Shown here: one piece after another, positions 52,213 to 59,957 of the stretch
Layout: each line of letters starts with the position of its first letter
Position numbering within the stretch: position 1 is the first letter of the stretch
Origin: Pedobacter sp.
Lineage (GTDB): Bacteria; Bacteroidota; Bacteroidia; Sphingobacteriales; Sphingobacteriaceae
Direction of reading: 5' to 3'
DNA length: 64,000 nucleotides
Assembly: GCA_031119475.1 (NCBI GenBank)
Contig: JAVHXV010000004.1
Coordinates: 174,511-238,510 of the forward strand
The notes under the pieces: generated by a model
Told to the model about the DNA's origin: nothing
Databases searched by the model: none
The model's input: the letters and a program-made list of their open reading frames with translations, nothing else
Made by a program: the position numbers and the translations under genes

Positions 52213-52413
52213 TTAATCGAGCATTTCTTTAATGCCCTTATAAGCTTTCAATTTTCCATTTTCAGCTTGCTTAAGTGATTTTTTCACTTCACTTACCACT
52301 TCGTCAGGAAGACTTTCTTTTGATTTTTTGAAATTAATCTTCATCGCCTTCATCACAGCCTTAACTGCCACCAATTGTTCTTTATTTTCTGGATAAATGA
52401 TCAGTGCTTCCAT
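52213..52413 (-). CDS. Antitoxin of the RelE/ParE module (DUF2683-like)
   Basis: A 66-residue charged protein (MEALIIYPENKEQLVAVKAV then Lys/Glu-rich helices) of the type encoded before ParE toxins in Bacteroidota. It neutralises the toxin and probably represses the operon. I start at ATG 52413, 3 nt downstream of a TAAATTTG box; an upstream TTG would fall in the box. Confidence 0.78.
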   Translation of the reverse strand: MEALIIYPENKEQLVAVKAVMKAMKINFKKSKESLPDEVVSEVKKSLKQAENGKLKAYKGIKEMLD

Positions 52414-52416
52414 ATT

Positions 52417-52424
52417 CAAATTTA
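52417..52424 (-). promoter_or_regulatory. -7 box of the toxin-antitoxin operon, 3 nt from the ATG
   Basis: TAAATTTG on the minus strand, full TAnnTTTG match. Confidence 0.55.
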
Positions 52425-52452
52425 ATCAATTATCCTTTAAAAACACTTCGAA

Positions 52453-53448
52453 TTATTTTTTAAGTGCCAACAATGAAAACTCAGTATCCTCTTCAGTAAT
52501 CATATTAGTCAAACTTCCCAGGCCTGTAATTTCCATTTCAACGGTATCTCCCGGTTGCAGCCATTGTACCTGGTAATTTGGATCGTTCAATAGTCCTGTG
52601 CCGTTCAGTTCCAGGAAACATCCGGTGCCAACCGTACCAGAGCCGATCACATCTCCAGGCAAAATATCCGCGCCATAGGCACAGCGTTCGATAATTTCGG
52701 CAAAGGTCCAGTCCATATCCGCCATGCTGCCAGAAGAAACCTGAACGCCATTTACGCGACAGGTCATTTTAAGATCATAAGCATTTCCAACATGGTTTGG
52801 CTTAGGTCCAACCTTATAGGGCTCTAGTTCATCTGGCGTAACCAGCCATGGCCCAATTACCGTACTAAAATCCTTTCCTTTTGCTGGTCCTAAATTGAGC
52901 AACATTTCTTCCATCTGCAGGGTCCTGGCGCTCATGTCGTTCATGATCATGTAACCTGCAATGTAGCTGTCGGCTTCTGTCGCCTTGATATTTCTTCCCT
53001 TTTTTCCGATAACAACGGCTACTTCCAATTCGAAGTCAAGCTTTTGGAAATGATCGGGCATGCACGGGATCTCGCCGGGCCCTTGAATGGCATTGTGATT
53101 GGTAAAATAGAAGATTGGATATTGGTCAAACTCTGCAATCATTTCTACTTTTCTGTTGCGCCGTGCAGCTGCAACATGCTGGCGAAAGGCGTATCCGTCC
53201 CTGCAGGATGTTGGATGGGGCACTGGTGCCAAGATCTCATAAAAAACTTCTTCCTTTGCCTTGATCACTCCTGAAATGATATCTTCGTTCACCTTTTTTG
53301 CAATCTCCATCAAGGCTTCCCCGCCCTGCAAAAATGCATTCATTTCATCAGGAATAAGTTTATTGCAGGAATTGAGGTTGTAGATATGCCCCTTTACAAA
53401 AACACCCAAATGCGTTCTGTCTTCAGTTTGATAAGATACCAGTTTCAT
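52453..53448 (-). CDS. Fumarylacetoacetate hydrolase family protein
   Basis: A 331-residue hydrolase for the last step of tyrosine breakdown (fumarylacetoacetate to fumarate plus acetoacetate). The metal-binding acidic residues are in FELEVAVVIGKKG (about 131-143) and the following MIMNDMSART; a GTVGTGCFLE segment is near 270. It is shorter than animal fumarylacetoacetase (about 420) but contains the full FAA-hydrolase domain. A TAGTTTTG box at 53523-53530 (minus) lies 74 nt upstream. Confidence 0.85.
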   Translation of the reverse strand: MKLVSYQTEDRTHLGVFVKGHIYNLNSCNKLIPDEMNAFLQGGEALMEIAKKVNEDIISGVIKAKEEVFYEILAPVPHPTSCRDGYAFRQHVAAARRNRKVEMIAEFDQYPIFYFTNHNAIQGPGEIPCMPDHFQKLDFELEVAVVIGKKGRNIKATEADSYIAGYMIMNDMSARTLQMEEMLLNLGPAKGKDFSTVIGPWLVTPDELEPYKVGPKPNHVGNAYDLKMTCRVNGVQVSSGSMADMDWTFAEIIERCAYGADILPGDVIGSGTVGTGCFLELNGTGLLNDPNYQVQWLQPGDTVEMEITGLGSLTNMITEEDTEFSLLALKK

Positions 53449-53610
53449 TAGCTAATTTATATTAAGGTTAGAATAACCGACCGGCAACAAATTGAATGAT
53501 CGCCCTTGCATCGGTTTTGGCCCAAAACTAAAAAAATAAATCGACCACCATCATAGGTAATGAATTATTATATTTGAATATAGAGATAAAAAGCATAATT
53601 TAGCTTCGAA

Positions 53611-53718
53611 ATGAACAATAAATCGGCATATCAAAACTTCAACGCAAAGGAGCTCCTAGCTGCGTTCAGGTATGCCATGCTCGCTAAAATTATCTTTGCG
53701 CAATATTCTATAGCTTGA
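53611..53718 (+). pseudogene. Possible 35-codon small gene or gene remnant
   Basis: ATG-to-TGA frame reading MNNKSAYQNFNAKELLAAFR and then a hydrophobic end. TAGCTTCG, one mismatch from a -7 box, lies 3 nt upstream. It may be a leader peptide, a short membrane-active peptide or the 5' remnant of a lost gene. There is no homology I can name, and the frame also overlaps the palindrome and promoter box. Confidence 0.25.
53691..53698 (+). promoter_or_regulatory. Putative -7 box upstream of homogentisate dioxygenase
   Basis: TATCTTTG, full consensus, 183 nt upstream of the ATG. This would leave a leader of about 180 nt, unlike the near-leaderless genes in the window. Confidence 0.4.
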
Positions 53719-53827
53719 TGGTAGATTGATCGGGATTTGTAAAACAAAATCCGCTAAATCATCATTATACAATCATCAGGTTTCCTATTCATAACAATTA
53801 CCAGCAGATCCGAATCACACATCATTT

Positions 53828-53872
53828 GTGTAATCATATCCCATCAGTGTAATCATTTAAATCAGTGTAATC
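53828..53872. repeat. GTGTAATC repeat x3
   Basis: GTGTAATC recurs at 53828, 53847 and 53865 (spacing 19 and 18), in ATCAGTGTAATC contexts. It is the reverse complement of the motif at 16573-16606. Confidence 0.6.
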
Positions 53873-53881
53873 CTAGTTCAT

Positions 53882-55048
53882 ATGCCAATATATCATACTT
53901 TAGGAACTATCCCTCCAAAGCGCCACACGGTTTTCCGTAAGCCGAACGGTGAGCTATACGCCGAAGAACTGGTGTCTACAGAAGGGTTTTCGAGCCTGTA
54001 TTCGCTCGTGTACCATTGCCACCCACCTACCATCGTGAAGGCTTTGGGAACGCCTTATGATGTGGCCCCTAAAATTGCAAGGGAAAAACATTTGCGGCAC
54101 ACCAGCCTGATCGGTTTTAACATCAGGCCAGAAGACGATTACCTCCAAAGCAGAAAGCCTGTTCTGGTAAACAACGACCTCCATATTTCCCTCGCTGCAC
54201 CAAGGCAGTCGATGACCGATTATTTTTATAAAAATAGTCAGGCCGACGAAGTGATTTTTGTACATGAGGGAAGCGGAACCCTAAAGACAGGATTTGGGCA
54301 GATCAAATTCCAATACGGTGATTATCTTGTCATTCCAAGGGGCACGATCTACCAAATGGAATTTGATCATGAACAAAATAGGTTGTTTATTGTAGAAAGT
54401 TTTAGTCCGATCCGTTCGCCAAAGCGCTACCGAAATTCATTTGGCCAGCTCGAAGAACACTCGCCTTATTGCGAAAGGGATATCAAACGGCCTACTAATC
54501 TTGAAACCATTGATGAGTTTGGTGATTTTAAGGTGCTGATCAAAAAGCAGGGCATGATGTATCCTTATGTCTATGGTACACATCCGTTTGATTTTGTGGG
54601 ATGGGATGGATTTCATTATCCATGGGCATTTTCTATCCACGATTTTGAGCCCATTACCGGCCGCCTGCATCAACCTCCTCCCGTTCATCAGACTTTTGAG
54701 GGACATAATTTTGTGATCTGTTCCTTTGTTCCACGAAAATACGATTATCATCCGCTTGCCATCCCGGCACCTTACAACCATAGCAATGTAGATAGCGATG
54801 AGGTATTGTATTATGTAGATGGTGATTTCATGAGCCGTAAAAGCGTAGTAAAAGGACAGATTACCCTTCACCCTGGAGGCATCCCCCACGGTCCGCACCC
54901 GGGTACCGTAGAAAAATCTATCGGCAAGGAAAAAACAGAGGAACTGGCCGTTATGATCGATCCGTTCAGGCCATTGATGTTAACTGAAGATGCCTTAGCC
55001 ATTGAAGACGAAAACTACCATAAAAGCTGGCAGGTCAATGTAGAGTAG
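53882..55048 (+). CDS. hmgA: Homogentisate 1,2-dioxygenase
   Basis: A 388-residue cupin-fold iron dioxygenase opening the homogentisate ring to maleylacetoacetate. Family features include DELIFVHEG-like DEVIFVHEGSGTL (about 121-133), GDYLVIPRGTIYQ and the iron-site segment HPGGIPHGPHPGT (about 329-341). Slightly shorter than human HGD (445) but matching bacterial short forms. The HPPD gene follows in the same direction after 74 nt. Confidence 0.93.
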   Translation: MPIYHTLGTIPPKRHTVFRKPNGELYAEELVSTEGFSSLYSLVYHCHPPTIVKALGTPYDVAPKIAREKHLRHTSLIGFNIRPEDDYLQSRKPVLVNNDLHISLAAPRQSMTDYFYKNSQADEVIFVHEGSGTLKTGFGQIKFQYGDYLVIPRGTIYQMEFDHEQNRLFIVESFSPIRSPKRYRNSFGQLEEHSPYCERDIKRPTNLETIDEFGDFKVLIKKQGMMYPYVYGTHPFDFVGWDGFHYPWAFSIHDFEPITGRLHQPPPVHQTFEGHNFVICSFVPRKYDYHPLAIPAPYNHSNVDSDEVLYYVDGDFMSRKSVVKGQITLHPGGIPHGPHPGTVEKSIGKEKTEELAVMIDPFRPLMLTEDALAIEDENYHKSWQVNVE

Positions 55049-55054
55049 TGTGAG

Positions 55055-55110
55055 GTGATAAGCGGCTAGCGATAAATAAACGCCAAACGCATCACACCAA
55101 ACGCCAATTT
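55055..55110. repeat. Heptamer-like array between hmgA and hppD
   Basis: GGTGATA, AGCGGCT, AGCGATA, then AAACGCC, AAACGCA, TCACACC, AAACGCC at period 7 with one slip; an ACGCC/GCG-family array. Confidence 0.7.
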
Positions 55111-55122
55111 AAATTTAAAGAT

Positions 55123-56250
55123 ATGAATCAGACATTCGCAGAAAAAATAGCACAAGCACAGGATTTCCTTCCCATAAATGGGACCGATTACATCGAATTT
55201 TATGTCGGCAATGCCAAACAGGCAGCCCATTATTATAAAACCGCTTTTGGTTTCCAATCGCTGGCCTATGCCGGACCAGAAACAGGCGTTCGCGACCGTG
55301 CTTCGTATGTATTGCAGCAGGGAAAAATAAGGCTCATCCTTACCACAGCACTTAAATCTGAACATCCCATTTCAGAACATGTCAAAAAGCATGGAGATGG
55401 CGTCAAAGTATTGGCGCTTTGGGTGGATGATGCATATAGCGCATTTGAAGAGACTACAAAAAGGGGCGCTAAACCGTATTTAGATCCCCAGACCTTGAAT
55501 GATGAAAATGGCGAAATCCGGATGTCGGGGATTTATACCTATGGTGAAACCATCCACATGTTCATTGAACGAAAAAATTATCAGGGCATTTTCATGCCCG
55601 GCTATCGCGAATGGAAAAGTGATTACAATCCCAGTGAAACCGGACTGCTGTACATCGACCACTGCGTAGGAAATGTAGGCTGGAACAGGATGAACGAAAC
55701 CGTTAAATGGTACGAGGAAGTGATGGGTTTTGTGAATATCCTGTCTTTTGACGATAAACAGATCAATACAGAATATTCTGCGCTGATGAGCAAGGTGATG
55801 AGCAATGGCAATGGCTATTCCAAATTTCCGATCAATGAGCCTGCAGAGGGCAAAAAGAAATCACAGATCGAAGAATACCTCGAATTTTATGAGGGAGAAG
55901 GCGTGCAGCATATTGCAGTGGCCACAAAAGACATTGTAGAAACCGTAACCGCCCTGAAAGCCCGTGGCGTAGAATTTTTAAGTGCTCCGCCGCAAGCCTA
56001 TTATGAGATGATGCCCAACCGTGTTGGCGAAATAGACGAAGAAATTGCCCTGTTGAAAGATTTGGGCATATTGGTAGATTGTGATGAGGAAGGTTACCTG
56101 CTACAGATCTTTACCAAACCTGTAGAGGATCGACCTACATTGTTTTTTGAGATCATCCAACGTAAGGGAGCGCAATCCTTTGGCGCAGGAAACTTCAAGG
56201 CATTGTTCGAGTCCCTAGAGCGCGAGCAGGAATTGCGGGGTAATCTTTAA
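55123..56250 (+). CDS. hppD: 4-hydroxyphenylpyruvate dioxygenase
   Basis: A 375-residue non-heme iron dioxygenase converting 4-hydroxyphenylpyruvate to homogentisate. It has two VOC halves: iron ligands fall in YIDHCVGNV (about 181), VQHIAVAT (about 263) and the C-terminal TLFFEIIQRKG (about 344), with FGAGNFKALFESLE at the end. It supplies the substrate of the adjacent homogentisate dioxygenase. Confidence 0.95.
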   Translation: MNQTFAEKIAQAQDFLPINGTDYIEFYVGNAKQAAHYYKTAFGFQSLAYAGPETGVRDRASYVLQQGKIRLILTTALKSEHPISEHVKKHGDGVKVLALWVDDAYSAFEETTKRGAKPYLDPQTLNDENGEIRMSGIYTYGETIHMFIERKNYQGIFMPGYREWKSDYNPSETGLLYIDHCVGNVGWNRMNETVKWYEEVMGFVNILSFDDKQINTEYSALMSKVMSNGNGYSKFPINEPAEGKKKSQIEEYLEFYEGEGVQHIAVATKDIVETVTALKARGVEFLSAPPQAYYEMMPNRVGEIDEEIALLKDLGILVDCDEEGYLLQIFTKPVEDRPTLFFEIIQRKGAQSFGAGNFKALFESLEREQELRGNL

Positions 56251-56313
56251 GGAAACATCCGTGTAGCGTTGCTGCCAAAACAAACGTATAGATAAAAATC
56301 TATCCGAATTTTT

Positions 56314-56679
56314 ATGGCTTTGACTACAAAATTAAAATTGATCATCGTGGTTTTGCTCCTGGTGTTACAGGCGCAAACTTGCAAAAAGGATGACCCGATT
56401 GAGGAGGTTCCAACTTGTATTTTGGACAAAATTGAGCAGATGAAAAAGGACAACGTTGCCAATCCGCCTGCCAGTGTTTGGCAATATGAATACAACGGAA
56501 AAATTGTGTACTATGTTCCTGCTAAATGCTGTGACATCCCAAGTGTACTTTATGACGGCAATTGCAACGTCATCTGCTCCCCCGATGGAGGTTTTACAGG
56601 TGCTGGAGATGGTAAATGTGCCGACTTCTTCAAAAAACGGACCAACGAAAAGCTGATCTGGAAAGATCCACGCAAATAA
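56314..56679 (+). CDS. Cys-rich lipoprotein of the DUF6970 type
   Basis: A 121-residue lipoprotein: hydrophobic residues 8-19, then lipobox ending QTC near 23. The mature part is Cys-rich, with KCCDIPSVLYDGNC, VICSPDGGFTGAGDGKC and a DF ending, the pattern of DUF6970. The many cysteines suggest disulfides in the periplasm. The function is unknown. It begins 63 nt after hppD. Confidence 0.75.
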   Translation: MALTTKLKLIIVVLLLVLQAQTCKKDDPIEEVPTCILDKIEQMKKDNVANPPASVWQYEYNGKIVYYVPAKCCDIPSVLYDGNCNVICSPDGGFTGAGDGKCADFFKKRTNEKLIWKDPRK

Positions 56680-56716
56680 TTCCTGGTGAGATGTTGAAGT
56701 GACAAGGTGATTAGGG

Positions 56717-56833
56717 TCAGCAATGTCCTAAGGCATAGTATATAATTACAAAGATAATGATGGTAGACAGGCAACCGCCACCTAATTTTTTTGCACCGTA
56801 GCCTGCGATAATGGTCCTAAAAAAGTTGTTCAT
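56717..56833 (-). CDS. 38-residue single-span membrane protein
   Basis: ATG 56833 to TGA 56717 encodes MNNFFRTIIAGYGAKKLGGG, then C-L-S-T and a hydrophobic helix (about residues 22-36, TIIIFVIIYYALG). The Gly-rich motif before the helix and the clean start give it the look of a real small Bacteroidota protein. It is too short for usual gene callers and lies downstream of, and on the same strand as, the gene ending at 56892. Expression is unproven. Confidence 0.55.
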   Translation of the reverse strand: MNNFFRTIIAGYGAKKLGGGCLSTIIIFVIIYYALGHC

Positions 56834-56891
56834 GGTTAAGATTTTTTTATTATAACCAGTGAAAAGCCGCAAAAGTTTGGCTTACCCAGTA

Positions 56892-57758
56892 TCAATTATC
56901 CACAGGCACTTTTACTGGTGTAGGCAAAAGCGTAAAATCATAATGCCGGACCTCTCCCTTTCTTAAGTAATGCGGACCAGTATAGTTGTTGGCCAACATC
57001 GAACTTCCCTTTATGGCCACAGTCGCCCCTCCTTTGGCTCCATTCCACCAGCCATCTTTCTTGTCTTTGGACAAGATCAATGCATATTGGAGTCCCGCTG
57101 TTGAATTGCCTATCCAGCAGGCATTCGGGCCTTTCTGTGCCATACTAACACTCCACTCCACCTTTTCTGGACGTAAGCCTCCCGGCTGCCCAAATCCCGA
57201 TAACAAATCTGCCTTACTTTTTTGGAATGGAAGGTGCAGGGTCACATCCTTAAAGTCAATGTCCTTTAACGCTTCAACCTTCACACTTATCGCCAGCTCG
57301 CCATTGGCAAAGGCCATTCCCATTACATCCACCCGTAGGCTATCGTTGCTACTCTTCGCCTTCCAGATTACCTTTTCCGCCTTAAGTAAAATAAAGGTGG
57401 CGCCTTCGTCTATGAGCTTGATTGTTTTTCCATCACTCTTCCGCACAAAATGGAAATGGATATTTTCGGCAAGCAAAGCCTGTCCATTCGGAGAAATTTG
57501 GGTAAGCGAATCATTAAAATAAACCATAATCTGCTTGGGGAATCCATTTTTATCCAGTTCAACTTGTTTGCCAAATAGGATGATGGTGCTATGGTCGACC
57601 TGAATTGAGGGATACTTGAATTTTTTACCAGTTGGCGATGCCTGCTTCCAGGGTTCGTGGAGTGCTATTTTACGGTCCAGCTCTTCCAATTTTTGTGCAA
57701 AACAGGCACTGGAATACAGCATGACCATACCTAGAAAAAATATAAGTTTGTTCATCAT
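56892..57758 (-). CDS. Secreted DUF6067/GH123_N-like domain without catalytic domain
   Basis: A 288-residue protein with a signal peptide (1-21). The rest resembles the N-terminal beta-sandwich of DUF6067/GH123-type glycoside hydrolases: TIILFGKQVELDKNGFP (about 57-73), WIGNSTAGLQYAL (about 215-227), WWNGAKGGATV (about 236-246) and the FTLLPTPVKVPVD end, where the catalytic barrel would normally begin. The protein stops there, and no barrel sequence follows. It could be a truncated gene or a stand-alone binding domain. Confidence 0.65.
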   Translation of the reverse strand: MMNKLIFFLGMVMLYSSACFAQKLEELDRKIALHEPWKQASPTGKKFKYPSIQVDHSTIILFGKQVELDKNGFPKQIMVYFNDSLTQISPNGQALLAENIHFHFVRKSDGKTIKLIDEGATFILLKAEKVIWKAKSSNDSLRVDVMGMAFANGELAISVKVEALKDIDFKDVTLHLPFQKSKADLLSGFGQPGGLRPEKVEWSVSMAQKGPNACWIGNSTAGLQYALILSKDKKDGWWNGAKGGATVAIKGSSMLANNYTGPHYLRKGEVRHYDFTLLPTPVKVPVDN

Positions 57759-57842
57759 ACAATGGAATGGGAGGCGGCATCAGCCATCAATATTTTAAAA
57801 GTACCAAAATTTTAGTAATTTGGACCTGGCTAATTGCGCTAG

Positions 57843-58763
57843 ATGATAACAATTACGATAGCAAGAACTCAACAATTTTTCAGGCACTTACGGATCGCAT
57901 TCAAGCTGTTCAAAAAAAACGATCCCTTACGCTTGGCAGGTGCAACGGCCTTTTTTGCAAATTTCGCCCTTCCCCCAATTTTGTTGATCTTGATCCGCTT
58001 GTTTGGCTTTTTTGTAGACCGGAAGGTGCTTGCGCGACAATTGTTTGAGCGTTTGGCAAGCATATTAGATGACAGCAGCACCAATCAGATCAGACAAACC
58101 CTTAGAAATATTCGTGGCATAGATTACAATTGGTGGGCAACCATCCTCAGTTTTGTCTTCTTTATCTTCGTGGCCACTACCTTGTTCAATGTCATCAAAA
58201 ACTCCATGGATCAAATCTGGAGCATTGGCATCAATGAAAAAGTAGGGATTTTATTTAATCTAAAGTTGAGGGGCAGGTCGATGGTGATCATTCTCCTGGC
58301 TGGGATTCTATTTTTCGTAGGACTGCTCACCGATAGCATCCAAGCGTTGATCGGAACCTATATCAACACGGCTGCTCCCACTTTTGGAAAGGTATTCTTA
58401 TCTTTTCTCAACCAATTGGCATTTATTGTTATCGTAACAACTTGGTTTACGGTTTTATTCCGCTTTCTGACGAATGGAAGGCCAAGCTGGAAATCGGCTA
58501 TTAGAGGCGGGCTGTTAACCGGTATTCTCTTCAGCTTGGGGAAATACATCTTGCGCATTATGCTGCCATTGAGCAACATCGGCAATGTCTATGGCGCATC
58601 AGGCTCAATTGTGCTGATCATGCTCTTTGTCTTCTACTCTTCGTTTATTTTCTACTTCGGCGCCTGCTTTGTAAAAGTACTCAGCGACGCCGGGAAAAAC
58701 CCGATCAAGCCTATCAAAGGTGCATTTTTATACGAAATGAAGGCCATTGTGAAAAACAGTTAA
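57843..58763 (+). CDS. YihY/BrkB-family membrane protein
   Basis: A 306-residue protein with six membrane segments and the YihY/virulence-factor-BrkB signature: RLAGATAFFANFALPPILL (about 30-48) and the conserved YGASGSIVLIMLFVFYSSF (about 250-268). The family is of uncertain role (transport or envelope integrity). Its TAA stop overlaps the convergent gene's stop (TTAA). Confidence 0.87.
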   Translation: MITITIARTQQFFRHLRIAFKLFKKNDPLRLAGATAFFANFALPPILLILIRLFGFFVDRKVLARQLFERLASILDDSSTNQIRQTLRNIRGIDYNWWATILSFVFFIFVATTLFNVIKNSMDQIWSIGINEKVGILFNLKLRGRSMVIILLAGILFFVGLLTDSIQALIGTYINTAAPTFGKVFLSFLNQLAFIVIVTTWFTVLFRFLTNGRPSWKSAIRGGLLTGILFSLGKYILRIMLPLSNIGNVYGASGSIVLIMLFVFYSSFIFYFGACFVKVLSDAGKNPIKPIKGAFLYEMKAIVKNS

Positions 58764-59035
58764 TGTGCTGCCATTTTTTTCTCAACACCTTGGATCTCAA
58801 ACACGGCCAGTTGATTGAGGAGATTGCAATGGAGCGTACCAAAAAAACTGAATATTCCAGTATCGTTTTTCCCCTCAATGCAGATTGTCTCTTTTACAAT
58901 ATTCCGCTGTGCCAAATTTTGGTCAGCCAAAATGATCGATTCATCCTGAATGCTGATGTCTTTTGCCTCAATTGCAAATTCTTTTAACAAAGCGATAAAG
59001 CTTTGACCTTTAAGTAAAAGTTCTTTGATATCCAT
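58760..59035 (-). CDS. Small protein of unknown function
   Basis: A 91-residue soluble protein with no recognisable motif: an N-terminal helix (MDIKELLLKGQSFIALLKEF) and a mixed alpha/beta remainder. It overlaps the BrkB-family stop by 4 nt at its own stop. It has a good ATG but is only weakly supported as a gene. Confidence 0.5.
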   Translation of the reverse strand: MDIKELLLKGQSFIALLKEFAIEAKDISIQDESIILADQNLAQRNIVKETICIEGKNDTGIFSFFGTLHCNLLNQLAVFEIQGVEKKMAAH

Positions 59036-59087
59036 AAGGTTATGATTTAGGTTAGCCCTAGCTGTCCATCAAAATTAACGCCAAAAA

Positions 59088-59121
59088 AAAATGGATCATG
59101 CTTTTGGGCATCATCCATTTT
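59088..59121 (-). terminator. Intrinsic terminator of the barrel gene at 59140
   Basis: AAAATGGAT-C-ATG (59088-59100) pairs with CAT-C-ATCCATTTT (59109-59121) with one C:C mismatch and an 8-nt loop. On the minus strand a T run (A run from 59083 on plus) follows. Confidence 0.85.
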
Positions 59122-59139
59122 GTCCGTTTAAAAATTGCG

Positions 59140-59727
59140 CTAGAACAATTTCAATGCTACACCAAAGGTGAACAGATTTAATCGGGTCGATGAATAGCCG
59201 GCAGCATTGATTTTAGAGATGCCCGCCTCATACCTGAGATCAACACCGAATTTGCCCACATCTACTCCAGCGCCAAACTGCCATGCAAAAGTCTGGTCTT
59301 TAAAATTTCCATTGAACGCTGCCGCAGCTGCCTGTGAGAAATTTTGGTCCTCATTGAGCACAAAGGATACCACTGGGCCGGTATTTACCCGCAGTCCGAT
59401 GCCCGCAGCCCCAAACTTGGTTCCTACCAATACCGGAATATCCAAACTGGTAAATTTTACCTTGTTTTCCTGTCCGCTTGCATTTTCCAAGGTCGCATTC
59501 TTTCCCGAAAGATAGAGTTCGGGCTGTAGATGAATGCCAGCCGCCCCGATCCGGGCCCAAAGACCAGCATAATAACCAGCCTGATTATCGCTGCTGAAAG
59601 TATTGGTCGTGCTAAATTTAGAAAGATTTAATCCCCCTTTTAATCCAAACTGAAAAGAAGGCGTGAGCTGACTGAAGGCCAAAAAGCTGCAGCAGATCAG
59701 CAATAGGGTTAAACTAATTTTTTTCAT
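59140..59727 (-). CDS. Outer-membrane beta-barrel (porin-family) protein
   Basis: A 195-residue protein with a signal peptide (cleavage after AFS near 19) and beta strands of the FGLKGGLNLSKF type (27-38), typical of PorT/OMP_b-brl_2 barrels, ending in FGVALKLF. It is monocistronic, with its own terminator. The function is unknown. Confidence 0.82.
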   Translation of the reverse strand: MKKISLTLLLICCSFLAFSQLTPSFQFGLKGGLNLSKFSTTNTFSSDNQAGYYAGLWARIGAAGIHLQPELYLSGKNATLENASGQENKVKFTSLDIPVLVGTKFGAAGIGLRVNTGPVVSFVLNEDQNFSQAAAAAFNGNFKDQTFAWQFGAGVDVGKFGVDLRYEAGISKINAAGYSSTRLNLFTFGVALKLF

Positions 59728-59957
59728 ACTGCTTAAACAATGAGATTGGAGATATGTTTCCTAAAGCTAACAAAATTTGATTGGATACGCATTGCGAATA
59801 AGTGATCAAAATGTTCATATTTTTTACATTCCTGCAGATATCCAAATTAACTGCTTAGCTTTAGGCTTACCTGATTTTTAATTAAAAAGTAAATTCCGTA
59901 GTTTTAACAGCAACCTATTTGTAGCTACCTAAACGCAAGTTCCTTCATCCCCTTAGC

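Larger units (their letters stand above)
53449..53881. other. Divergent gap between fumarylacetoacetase and homogentisate dioxygenase genes
   Basis: This 433-nt stretch holds a minus-strand TAGTTTTG box (53523-53530), a 10-bp perfect palindrome AGGAGCTCCT at 53648-53657 framed by AACGCA/TGCGTT (53641-53666), a plus-strand TATCTTTG box (53691-53698), a possible 35-codon reading frame and three GTGTAATC repeats. The nested palindrome would suit an operator serving both divergent genes. Confidence 0.45.
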
